The translations under genes were made by a program, and so were the position numbers. The notes below the pieces were generated by a model that saw nothing but the letters and a program-made list of their open reading frames with translations, had not been told where the DNA came from and ran no database searches. 64,000 bases of DNA from Bathynomus jamesi (lineage: Eukaryota; Arthropoda; Malacostraca; Isopoda; Cirolanidae): positions 1,527,501 through 1,591,500 of the forward strand of contig JAJOZX010000197.1 in the NCBI GenBank assembly GCA_023014485.1, given 5' to 3'. Positions 57,401 through 64,000 of this stretch are shown here, piece by piece (the stretch's first letter is position 1; each line of letters opens with the position of its first letter).

Positions 57401-60400
57401 TCGTTTTTTGTGGGCAGGTGTGAAATGAGCTGAAATTCACACGCGTTTATGCGCTTAGTATGGGAATAATGCGTTACCACGGCGAAGTGTGTACGAGTGG
57501 ATTCAAATGTTCAAGGAAGGTCGGACATGTGTGACAGATACTCAGCGCTCAAGACGACCGTCAACATCAACCAGTGGTGACAAGCAGGAAGAAGCCAGAG
57601 CCATGATTTTCGATGACAGACTATTAACAATAAAAGAAATTGCATCTTCATTAGACATCAGTCAAGGGTCAGCCTATTCGATAGTTCATGACAGTCTTGG
57701 CTTTCACAAGGTTTGTGCAAGATGGGTGCCCAAACAGTTGACAGAAGAGCACAAGCGTAATCGTATGGACGTCTGCTATCGTCTTTTGGCGCGGTATCAT
57801 AATGAAAGTGAAAACTTTTTGGAGCGCATTATCACTGGAGATGAAACCTGGATCCATCACTATGAACCAGAAAGCAAGCAACAGAGCGTGCAATGGAAGC
57901 ATCCAACATCTCTCGTTGCAAGGAAGTTCAAAGCGCAGCCGTCAGCAGGTAAAGTTATGCTAACACTGTTTTGGGATACACGAGGCCCTATCCTTGAACA
58001 TTATCTAGAGCGAGGAACTATAGCGACAAATGCATCGTATTCTGACATGCTTCGGAATGAGTTAAAACAAGCAATTCGCACGGAGAGGGAGATTGTCGGA
58101 AGGTGTTATTCTGTTACACGACAATGCGCGCCCTCATACCGCTGCACAGACTAGAAAATGCCTTCAAGAACTTAAATTTGAAGTTCTCCACCATCCAGCC
58201 TACAGTCTAGACCTGGCACCTTCGGATTTTTACCCGTTTGGACCACTAAAAGACGCTTTGAGAGGTCAGCGATTCCAAGGCGATGATGACCTGAAGGAGG
58301 CGGTGCACGACTGGCTACGCACATAGCCAAAAACATTCTTTTGTGATGGCATTAGGAAGCTCGTAGATCGCTGGACTAAGTGTATTGAGAAACAGGGAGA
58401 CTATGTTGAGAAGTGATGTGTTTATAATCTATCAGATGTGAAAATAAAAAGTGCGGATACTTATTGAATTACCCTCGTATATTCTACACCACTCCCATAT
58501 TACGCTATTTACTTCCGTTAAGCAACTATAGTGACATCACACACTGTCCTGCTCCATTAATTTTTTTATTCTTCACTTCTACACAGAAAAATTCTCTCAA
58601 GAACTAAAGAGGTCTCTTTTCATTTAATGTCATTCTTAATTAATAAGAGCCCAGTAAAGCCTAAAGCTTAAGGGCCCCCAAAAAAAAAAAAATAAAAAAA
58701 TAAAAAATAGTCCAGCTTCACAATTATTTATGTCATTGTAAATTGCAAAACGAACATATTTATTTTATTATTAATAAAAGTTATTAAATTCAATTCAATA
58801 ATTCCCAATCTCGTCGTCCGTTTTTCCACTTCTGTTTCTTCCCATTTGATGCCATTCCCAAACGGGAAATGAGGAGGACACAGAATGAAAAGTAATCCCT
58901 CACGATTGTATTCAAAGGCAAAAAGTTAAATACAGCCTTACTAAGAGTGACTTCCGATACAATTCCAGCGAAGACTGACAACACTGACCTCAACATCGAG
59001 AGGAATCTCCTCCTCTTCGGCAAAGATATTGGATGGAAGTCTCGCTTCCGGCTTCAGTAAGTCTCTCTCCATAAACCAAGACCCTCTCGAAGACTCATCC
59101 ACGCTTTCAATGGAAGACTCCTCCAAAGGATCTTCCTTAAACACGGCATTCGAGTTGTTACTTAATGAGGAGGAGGAGGAAGAACTGCAGGAATTCTGTA
59201 CAAAAACAATTCATTCCGTTACAAACGTTACCACGTACAATTCGTATCGCTGCGAAGAGTCTAATCGCGTTTTTCCACTTGCCTAAACACGCTAAATGGA
59301 AAATTGTACGAGATGAAGAAGATGAGTATATAGACTAATATGGCTACTGAAAGAGAACGCGCGAGAATTATCGCGTCTGATTCACATTTGTATAACGCGT
59401 AGTTGTTGGATAACAGGAAAATAAACTAAGTAGCATCAGTTACTCTTACGAGAACGGAGATGGTAATGTCTGAACGATTGTACGCTAATAGTTTTTGGTC
59501 GTCCAATAAAAGTTAAAAATTACGTAATAAAGTTAACAAAAATAAATATTTGGAGAAAACTTACTAAATCATTTGTTTTCACCACTTTGACATCTTCTCT
59601 ACGAGACTCGAAGTCATTCGGGAGAGCTCTTTTCTTCTGCTGATTTTGCTGAAACTTGTGAATGAGATGCGTTGGCGGTTCTACCGAGATGAGACGGTAC
59701 CACCCTCCTCTTCCCCTTTCGACCCTCTTCGCGATGAAAAGGGGACAGTGCGACAACTGACCACTGATGCAGTTTGGGAGTAGCTTCTTTTTCTCTTTGT
59801 AAACGTTTTGTCTTAAATAAAGTTAAGCGACGCTTAGCTTTTATTCGAGGATAGTTTTAATTTTAATATTAATTTCCCAGTATCCACCCGGGACGCGAAC
59901 CCGCGTCACGCCATTCAAAACCACCCAAAATATGCTAATTCAAGCGAGACCAATATTTAGGCCAATGCCTATTTCATCTTAAAGCGCGTCTAAAGAAACG
60001 TTTGACGATACAAAATCAAACGAAATGGATGATAAAACGATCGAATCTTTCGTAAATGTTAAAAACCTAAAGCGATTTCGGTGAAGCTTTACCAAATGCG
60101 CACTCGGATTCTTCGATCCTCAACTTAATCATCATTGGGAAGGTCTAGGAACTAATACGATGCTCAGACGGGACGAACTCGCTCGGCCCAGCGCGCTAAC
60201 TCCCATATTATTATTAACTAGCACCATCGGGAGTCGAATTCCCAACCTCAGCGTCTTTACTCGGATTAAAGATTAAAGGAATACCAATTAATATAACATA
60301 ATCCCCGAAATCAGCGCCGGGAGAACGCGCAAAATCAGAAGCAAATTTAACAGTCTCGGATAGTTTTAGTAGTTAATGAACACTATCTTATTTAACCCAT

Positions 60401-62434
60401 TAGTAGAATTTCACGTGGTAGAATCACGTGAATAAAAAAAAAAAGTGATGCAATAATGACAAACAATTTTGTCGGCATCTACCAATGGGCACTAATGGGT
60501 TAAAACTTCAATTTTTAAAGATGTGTAGCGAGTAAAGTATGGCCAGTGCGCGTAGCTCGGTGGATAACGCCGTTTTCCTATAAGTGAAATGAAAACGCCG
60601 AAATCTTGAAAGGGGGGGGGGGGGGGGGGGGGTTGACTCACGATCATGCCGGTAATCATAACCGAGGAATTAATACACATAATAGTACAGTGAGTCGCGT
60701 TGGACTGGCCCGAGTGCTATACCAGTTTCTGACCCTCCTACTTCATTACTGAAGAATGGTGTGCCCGCGTATGTATAGGACTATCGGTAATCTGGTCAAA
60801 ATTTCTAACGTTTAAGCCGCGGTTTTCGATATAAAAATTGTGAACCCGCGAACAAATATATAATATATTAAAAGTCCGCTATTTGTACGGTAAACAAACT
60901 CGCGAAGCTTCGAATTTCCCGACTATCGCTCCGTATGGTTAACTTATAAAGAGCATTACGTACCGAGTTTCTGGAAGTTCATCGCGTTTGTTAAAGCCCT
61001 CGCGAGTCTTCCTAATCCGCTTCAACCGTAAGGACGATGAATAAAATGTAACTTACCCATCATAGGCGTAAAGTTCCCGCCATTTACTCAGGATGAAAGA
61101 ATGTATATGAGTTTTATAATGAAAGTGCCCATCATTGGATTCTTTCTCTCTCGTCGTATGAAGATTGTACAGTGACAACATTAAACACTGGATGCTGTAA
61201 ATATTAAAATATATTTAAACCTAATAATTTTATTTATTAAAAAGTCGAACTTTAAATCTTGAACTAATCTTCTCAAACTAAAATAGTGAAGATGAAAATG
61301 GTATTAAATCAATAATAATCCACTGGACTGTGACTCCGTATAGCGAGGGTGACTTTGAACACTGCTACGAAAGTTTTATTTTTATCGATACTGCAATAAC
61401 TGAACTAATGTCGCTGCAGAAACAAAATTAACCAAATTTTGAAGGAAATTCAATAGATTAAGGTATTACGCGCGGTACTGTGCCCGCTAACTCCTAATGT
61501 TAGCGCCACTAACGCTACTATAAAATTTAGCGCCACTAACGCTACTATAAAATTTAGCGCCGCTAATGCTAATTTTTTCCGAAACCACCCCAATTTATAT
61601 ATGTTCTGCTTTCTGTAATTTACTTACATAATTGGTTGCTGAGGTACAAAAATGTGACATTATAGTCTACAAAAATGAAAAAAATCTTATGTAGGAGTAA
61701 AGTTCTTTTCGTATATATTAATAGAGAAAACAAACCAATGGAAGAATAAATTCTGTTCAATTTATAAAAGTGGTTTTGAAAAAATTAGCGGTTAGCGAAT
61801 GACTTTCTCTAAAAACTTAGCGCCACTATCTGTTTTGCCAACAATTTAAAAAATTAGCAGTGCTAATTTGCATTGCTGATCCCAGCACTGATTACACGTA
61901 ATAAAGTGATTGTTTTTTCACAAATTTTAGCTATTTCTGCTTAAATCTCAAATGTTGTATTATATGGATATGTTAATTAACAACTATGCAGTTCTTTAGT
62001 ACTTTTTAAATGTTTGCTCCCATGCAAGTTTATTACATATTATATAGGCTTATACCAAGTAACTTCAACAGATCCAACAAAGGAATTCATGAGAATGAAG
62101 TAAAAGTGACTGAAAAATAGCCAAACAAATATCCTAACCCTTGAAGGGGGGGAAAAAATTATATATATATATACACACCACACACACTTTGTGTGTACTC
62201 TACTTACAATGACAGTTTAACTCGAGTTATAACCTCAGAATTTTTAGGGTTACATTCCATGCAAGTAAAATGGAAGAAATTGTCACCCAGAAGTCTATTT
62301 CGAGGTATGCCAGATTTGAGGCATGAGAAATGGGCAGACCTCCTACAAACTTCACACCTCAACAGCTCTTCAGGCTTTGATTCTGATACCTCATTGCAGT
62401 AGAGGCAAGGTCCACAACTGAAGTTTGGAACAAA
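43874..62434 (-). CDS. KAT14: KAT14 (CSRP2BP/ATAC2) lysine acetyltransferase, nine recognisable exons, 5' incomplete
   Basis: Nuclear acetyltransferase and structural subunit of the ATAC histone acetyltransferase complex. Exons in transcription order: 62208-62434, 59565-59756, 58989-59195, 56968-57137, 56378-56485, 55578-55746, 45689-45894, 44388-44569, 43874-44047. Phases agree across the four-exon run 58989 to 55578 and the last three. Motifs match the known protein: 'GDNFFHFTCMEC' at the N-terminal finger, 'GGWYRLISVEPP', 'SYYEERKLLKKL', 'KREHGLSLFNIDAEV', 'LRILDRFQ', 'PIDYCYVTPKHIPAMN', 'EFFWPGID' and 'HPEWRRAGIAKFILYHLI' (acetyl-CoA-binding R-x-x-G-x-A). Not found: the N-terminus, the SANT-like stretch after the finger, and one exon between 55578 and 45894. 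Introns are swollen by transposons, the largest nearly 10 kb. All located exons are open. Confidence 0.93.
44130..44330 (+). repeat. tRNA-headed SINE in the last KAT14 intron
   Basis: tRNA-like head with 'GTGGCTAGGTTCGTTGG' (A box) and 'GTTCGGGTTCGACTCCC' (B box), then a GC-rich body. Opposite strand to KAT14. Confidence 0.6.
44388..44569 (-). CDS. KAT14: KAT14 GNAT core exon
   Basis: Encodes 'SEVLHYPDFTCVVLYGHLVI', 'VPDTSHNEAYVSFLLVHPEW' and 'RRAGIAKFILYHLIQ', the acetyl-CoA-binding motif A. AG acceptor at 44570-44571, donor CAG/GTGAGA at 44387. The first two bases complete the Leu codon begun at 45689. Confidence 0.95.
44665..44728. repeat. (AAT)n microsatellite
   Basis: About 60 bases of AAT/TAA triplets in a KAT14 intron. 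Confidence 0.9.
45039..45502. mobile_element. Mariner-type MITE, 464 bp
   Basis: TA-flanked (45037-45038, 45503-45504), with about 130-bp inverted ends starting CAGGGTGTTTCAGGAGGAAA. Unrelated single-copy centre, no transposase. Lies in a KAT14 intron. Confidence 0.88.
45689..45894 (-). CDS. KAT14: KAT14 exon before the GNAT core
   Basis: Encodes 'KMKPFIFRDYDTTPQKLKLL', 'PLRHPIDYCYVTPKHIPAMN' and 'HLAREFFWPGID'. Acceptor ATAACAG at 45895, donor C/GTGAGT at 45688. 206 bases, starting one base before a codon boundary. Confidence 0.95.
46090..46280 (-). repeat. tRNA-headed SINE, shared-body family
   Basis: Minus strand: head 'CCTGGTGGTAGAGCTG' and 'AGGTTCGGGTCTGG', body 'GGTTCGGATCTCACGTAAAG' with 'CCGTAGGTCCCC'. 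The body matches the 5S-headed SINE at 43575. Confidence 0.6.
46411..46435. repeat. (GAAT)n microsatellite
   Basis: Six GAAT/TGAA tetranucleotides in the large KAT14 intron. Confidence 0.85.
47316..47335. repeat. Poly-G tract
   Basis: About 19 G in a row (poly-Pro on the coding strand) inside the RNase H region of LINE copy 2; a slippage site. Confidence 0.85.
48076..48112. repeat. (GA)n microsatellite
   Basis: GA dinucleotides inside the RT of LINE copy 2. Confidence 0.9.
49560..51730 (-). pseudogene. I-group LINE ORF2, copy 1 (RT core deleted)
   Basis: Minus strand. The endonuclease start 'ILQWNCRGLLPNWEDLL' (about 51715-51665) and 'VCVCLQETQLGV' (51640) are present. The sequence jumps from mid-endonuclease to the RT thumb ('MVQSKLDYGSAVYGSA', 50995 down). 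RNase H follows ('FVIYSDSQSALLSLERF', 50330; 'FCWVPAHVGIQGNEEADRTA', 50200). The C-terminal zinc motif 'CPTCHAPITVIHLLVEC' is near 49800. The endonuclease C-half and all catalytic RT motifs are missing: the portion with which copy 2 begins. Confidence 0.82.
50045..50132. repeat. 17-bp minisatellite in LINE RNase H
   Basis: Five to six copies of GGAGAAGGGGAGGGGTC, expanding a Pro/Ser-rich segment between RNase H and the Cys/His tail. Confidence 0.92.
52020..53760 (-). pseudogene. I-group LINE ORF1 (gag-like, CCHC zinc knuckles)
   Basis: Minus strand. N-terminus 'MASTSRLTTSASNSRATTS' (53660), 'YFRKSFDPFIGADDSDSDYS' and the RNA-binding fold 'RFLVLSSS', 'DGSLVVEVSSRAQHQKVSSL'. A frameshift at about 53200 gives 'VVHVPRLLEYSELELLTRLS'. 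Zinc knuckles are at 52960-52820: 'CFTC' followed by a stop and 'KFGHVNKTC', then 'CVNCASPTHGSSC' and 'CANCLEDHAAAASSC'. A Ser/Pro-rich C-terminus follows to about 52020. ORF1 proteins package LINE RNA. Confidence 0.8.
53765..54125 (-). other. Probable 5' end of I-group LINE copy 1
   Basis: GC-rich sequence upstream of ORF1, ending where base composition falls at about 54125. No coding signal of its own. Confidence 0.4.
54130..54215 (-). repeat. SINE fragment (CCATCGGGAGTC family)
   Basis: Minus-strand B box 'GGGGGTTCGACTCCCGATGG' followed by TAATAAT. Also at 42252 and 60205. Confidence 0.6.
54389..54432. repeat. (TA)n and (ATT)n microsatellite
   Basis: TA run followed by ATT triplets in the KAT14 intron. 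Confidence 0.85.
54525..54780 (-). repeat. SINE, shared-body family
   Basis: Minus strand: head-like region 'GTTCTTCTCAGATGGTGTAG' then 'GGTTCGGATTCCCCCGTAAA', 'GCTCGGGTCTCGTCC' and 'GGAGGTTAAACAGCCCG'. The last blocks match the body of the 5S-headed SINE at 43575-43690. Confidence 0.6.
54920..55174. repeat. 32-bp minisatellite, 8 copies
   Basis: Tandem unit 'GTTGGGCACCTATTTCATTG' plus 'GTCCCACCTTAA', almost identical between copies (one copy has GGCC for GGGC, the last is shortened). Intronic in KAT14. Confidence 0.95.
55175..55440. other. KAT14 intron, unassigned
   Basis: AT-rich; no repeat or exon recognised. Confidence 0.4.
55441..55545 (-). repeat. tRNA-headed SINE
   Basis: Minus strand 'CGCTAGTGGTAGAGCGCGG' (A box), 'GTCCGAGGATCGAATCC' (B box), then 'GCGTTAGATCTTAGGTCCCC', similar to the shared SINE body. 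It lies within 35 bp of the KAT14 exon donor at 55577. Confidence 0.6.
55578..55746 (-). CDS. KAT14: KAT14 exon ('SLFNIDAEV')
   Basis: Acceptor CCCTTTTAAG, 169 bases, donor GTTAGT. Encodes 'QIKREHGLSLFNIDAEVRFL', a basic linker, and 'SLRILDRFQ', matching the conserved block before the GNAT domain of KAT14. Phases fit both neighbours. Confidence 0.88.
56378..56485 (-). CDS. KAT14: KAT14 exon ('YYEERKLLKKL')
   Basis: Acceptor TTTTTAG, donor AG/GTAGGT. Encodes 'FAQISYYEERKLLKKLNTLR' and 'DLTPELYRLRRKLKV', the helical block preceding the previous exon in KAT14. Confidence 0.88.
56855..56940 (+). repeat. tRNA-like SINE head
   Basis: 'TGGCGTGGTGATCGGTGATT' (A-box-like) and 'CGCGGGTTCGAGTCGCAC' (B box). 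Intronic, opposite to KAT14. Confidence 0.5.
56968..57137 (-). CDS. KAT14: KAT14 acidic linker exon
   Basis: Acceptor TTTCACAG, donor AG/GTAAGG. Encodes 'ETTPSRSTSQTSLDNKISEK', 'LPLLPPEEEEDPLLKHSS' and 'YSKEDFRKEEGIQDE'. Not conserved enough to recognise alone; assigned because its phase joins exactly to the next exon. Confidence 0.75.
57206..58477 (+). mobile_element. Mariner (DD34D) element, 1272 bp, near complete
   Basis: TA-flanked (57204-57205, 58478-58479), with about 37-bp inverted ends CGATGGTACTTCAATAAG / CGAGGGTAATTCAATAAG that continue 'TATCCGCACTTTTTATTTT'. Full-length for a mariner. Located in a KAT14 intron, opposite strand. Confidence 0.93.
57351..58415 (+). pseudogene. Mariner transposase, about 350 codons, broken
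   Basis: ATG at 57351 starts 'MAAPLSICTLEEERSVVRFL' but meets a stop at 57423. From 57489 the HTH region reads on ('VYEWIQMFKEGRTCVTD', 'SLDISQGSAYSIVHDSLGF'). First catalytic Asp in 'ITGDETWIHHYEPESKQ' (57830-57880). A frameshift between about 58085 and 58110 leads to 'ILLHDNARPHTAAQTRK' (second Asp) and 'SLDLAPSDFYPFGPLK' (third Asp, 34 residues on). Stop at 58324, with the residual C-terminus continuing to 58415. Confidence 0.9.
58989..59195 (-). CDS. KAT14: KAT14 Ser-rich/acidic exon
   Basis: Acceptor TTTGTACAG, donor GAG/GTCAGT, 207 bases in phase 0. Encodes a Ser-rich start then 'VFKEDPLEESSIESVDESSR' and 'SNIFAEEEEIPLDVE'. Assigned by position, open frame and phase. Confidence 0.7.
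59565..59756 (-). CDS. KAT14: KAT14 exon ('GGWYRL')
   Basis: 'QLSHCPLFIAKRVERGRGGW' and 'YRLISVEPPTHLIHKF' match the conserved GW-K/R-L block after the SANT-like region in KAT14; the basic tail continues to the donor TTA/GTAAGT. The acceptor is uncertain (59757 or up to about 59790). Confidence 0.72.
59757..61472. other. KAT14 intron with SINE debris
   Basis: Minus-strand tRNA-like B boxes at 59885-59910 and 60205-60260 (GGGAGTCGAATTCCC family) and a poly-G run at 60612-60632. The KAT14 exon covering the SANT-like region should lie between 59757 and 62207 but I could not identify it. Confidence 0.5.
60612..60632. repeat. Poly-G tract
   Basis: More than 20 consecutive G. Confidence 0.9.
61473..61890. 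mobile_element. hAT-type MITE, 418 bp
   Basis: Ends CGGTACTGTGCCC / CAGTGCTGGGATC, flanked by ATTACGCG (61465-61472) and ATTACACG (61891-61898), an 8-bp duplication with one CpG-type change. Internal repeats 'TTAGCGCCACTAACGCTAC' near the left end. Confidence 0.7.
62208..62434 (-). CDS. KAT14: KAT14 N-terminal PHD-like zinc-finger exon
   Basis: Acceptor TTGACAG, donor TCATT/GTAAGT. 'CLYC', 'LLRCEVCRRSAHFSC' and 'GDNFFHFTCMEC' give the Cys4-His-Cys3 order of a PHD-like finger. 'GDNFFHFTC' and the following 'ITRVKLS' are the landmarks shared with KAT14 proteins. Confidence 0.88.
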
Positions 62435-63258
62435 CTGTCAACAATAAAACAGAATTAACTAACTTTTTTTAAATTTCTATACAGTACAATGATGATATAT
62501 TCCAGTGTAATGCATAATTACTCATGATGACTGTAAATACTGGAACCTTTGCTATCAATTACATTAGTAATTATTAAAAATGATTGCTGTCAAACGCAGA
62601 ACTAAAGATATTTAAATCTAAATTATATTTAAAGAAATCATGGTTATTATTCCACAAAACACATCATCTAAACCTTAGAAAAAGCAACAATATACAGTAA
62701 AACCTGTGCTGTCCAGCAATCAGCTATCCAGAAAACTTTAGAAACTGCAAATTTCATATTAATTAGGCCAATACAATTCACCAATCTAAAAACTGGGAAG
62801 CTTTCCAATGCCATCCGTAAAAATCTACAACATCCTTAACATTTTTAATAAAACAAGACTAAATTTTACTCGTTTCAATTGTTCTAAATTTTACTTGTTT
62901 CAAGTGTCCCATACATACTTAGCAGTGTTTATGTTGATTGAAATATAGTTTACATTGTGTACAGTGCAGTATAGCCAAAATTTGAGTTTTACTATTATTG
63001 TCCATTGGTTTTTCCTAGGTTAATGGTACCCTCAGATAACCTGAAAATTTAGACAACTGGAATGGCCTAATCCCCAACCTTGCTAGAGAACAAAGGTTTT
63101 ATTGTATGCAGAATCCTTGTAAAAACTAATGAAATAAAATATTATTCATATGCTGCGCAAATGAATATTAATAAGATAAAAAACTAATATTTAATATGTT
63201 ATCTAATCAAAATTGGTAGCTCAAAGTATTGGCAGCAAATAATTGTTTCTTTGTTTCA
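62435..63258. other. Unassigned DNA upstream of the first recognised KAT14 exon
   Basis: AT-rich. 62690-63110 contains 'AATACAGTAAAACCTGTGC'-like and 'GGTTTTATTGTATGC'-like stretches suggestive of an old pogo-type MITE, not resolved. Confidence 0.35.
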
Positions 63259-63259
63259 G

Positions 63260-63475
63260 TGTTTCTATGACCATGAACCGTGTCAGTTGTGAAGTAAACT
63301 TTGAAGACTTAATTAATCTTGTTGCCTCAGATGAAGATAAAGCTTTGGATTTTTTTTGCAAATCACAGTGAGATATTAAAAACTCATTTATGTTTGAACT
63401 GTGGAAAAGGGTGTAATTATAGAAAAGATCAAAATATTTTCTATTGTAATAGGCAATATACTGACCATAAGTGCG
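63260..63475 (+). pseudogene. Possible Merlin/ISXO2-like transposase N-terminus
   Basis: After an AG acceptor at 63258-63259: 'MNRVSCEVNFEDLINLVASD' and 'EDKALDF', then (after a slip in a run of T) 'EILKTHLCLNCGKGC' and 'IFYCNRQYTDHKC'. A short helical start followed by a zinc ribbon resembles ISXO2-like (Merlin) transposases. No catalytic part is visible. Confidence 0.35.
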
Positions 63476-63533
63476 TGTGTGTGTGTGTATAAAAAAAGTG
63501 ATTTTATAGGTCAGGTTACAATAAAGAAAATTA

Positions 63534-63736
63534 AATTACATACCAGAAAATATTTATTTCATGTATTTTAAGGCATTTAACAGTCTGCTATCCATTTTTT
63601 TGTGAAATTGAGCAGCTTTCAAGATAAATGTATACCTATCTCAAAACCTGTTTAATTGCACACACAAAAAATGGATAGCAGATTGTTAAAACACATTAAA
63701 ATACATCAGAAAATTATTATCTGGTATGTAATTCAG
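63534..63736. mobile_element. MITE with about 75-bp inverted ends
   Basis: 'AATTACATACCAGA...' at 63535 and its inverse to 63735, with 'GTCTGCTATCCATTTTTT' inside both arms. Target duplication not clear. Confidence 0.7.
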
Positions 63737-63926
63737 GTGGTGTTCTGCGGAATATTTACCAAAATCACTTTAACCTTTTCTTTTTCAGAAGTGAAATTTT
63801 TTAAGTTCTGGTATTTATCTAAAAATCAATAAAAGAATTCTTACATTACCAGCAAAATTAGGATTAATATTTTTAAAGTAAATTAATTTGAATCATATTT
63901 AAACTAAAAAAAATGTGCTAAATCAG

Positions 63927-64000
63927 GGGTGGCCAACCGCTTGCCCATGGGCCAATAAATGGCCCACCAAGGCTGTTAGGGTTGCCCACTGCCATCAGGT
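63927..64000. mobile_element. hAT left end, cut by the window edge
   Basis: 'CAGGGGTGGCCAACCGCTTG' is the terminal motif of ZBED/Charlie-like hAT elements, similar to the end at 17454. The rest lies outside the window. Confidence 0.6.

Noticed and set aside
62690..63110. pogo-type MITE upstream of KAT14
   Set aside because: Only weak end-like similarity, with no convincing inverted pair or TA duplication.

Overview
This window is eukaryotic nuclear DNA from an invertebrate animal. There is no operon structure, spliced genes carry GT/AG introns, and (TA)n, (GA)n and (AAT)n microsatellites are frequent. Nearly everything else is transposable-element sequence of families typical of arthropods: CR1-like and I-group LINEs, Penelope-like elements (PLEs), hAT, mariner/Tc1, pogo, Harbinger, CACTA-like elements and SINEs. 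The microsatellites and repeat mix fit an arthropod, most likely a crustacean, but the sequence alone does not fix the species.

Layout. 1-2773: CR1-like LINE split by a hAT MITE. 2897-11500: three head-to-head PLE insertions whose outer ends carry hammerhead-ribozyme-like motifs; the second is invaded by a probable solo LTR, a DD41D mariner-like element, and a pogo MITE that itself contains a hAT MITE. 11508-13488: a hAT remnant and a palindromic repeat. 13489-22317: a large transposon with an 8-bp target duplication encoding an uncharacterised hAT-like protein (called family B here). It is itself invaded by a CACTA-like element encoding a second uncharacterised protein (family A), by a hAT, and by a palindromic Tc1-like element. 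22326-24283: SINE, MITE, unassigned DNA. 24284-27969: an intact three-exon MADF-BESS gene with a Harbinger nuclease relic antisense in its first intron. 28100-30425: another hAT with three insertions. 30640-31591: tRNA-like repeat block. 31625-35860: DD37D mariner split by a second family-B transposon (32519-35041). 36044-43480: palindromic mariner derivative, a TTAA-flanked element containing a CR1-like LINE, and more LINE debris.

43874-62434 (minus strand) is the main host gene: KAT14 (CSRP2BP/ATAC2), a GNAT-family acetyltransferase of the ATAC chromatin complex. Nine exons are recognisable, from a PHD-like zinc finger to the C-terminal GNAT domain. Its introns hold about 8 kb of GC-rich I-group LINE copies, MITEs, a nearly complete mariner, several SINEs and minisatellites. 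The 5' end of KAT14 lies beyond, or unrecognised at, the right edge.

The strongest leads are: (1) two independent transposons of the uncharacterised family B, both with exact 8-bp target duplications; (2) the family-A protein sitting inside exact CACTG termini with a 3-bp duplication, which makes it a CACTA-like transposase; (3) hammerhead motifs at the ends of three different PLE families, always in inverted-pair insertions; (4) three palindromic mariner/Tc1 derivatives within 17 kb; (5) SINEs that share a body but have tRNA-like or 5S-like heads.
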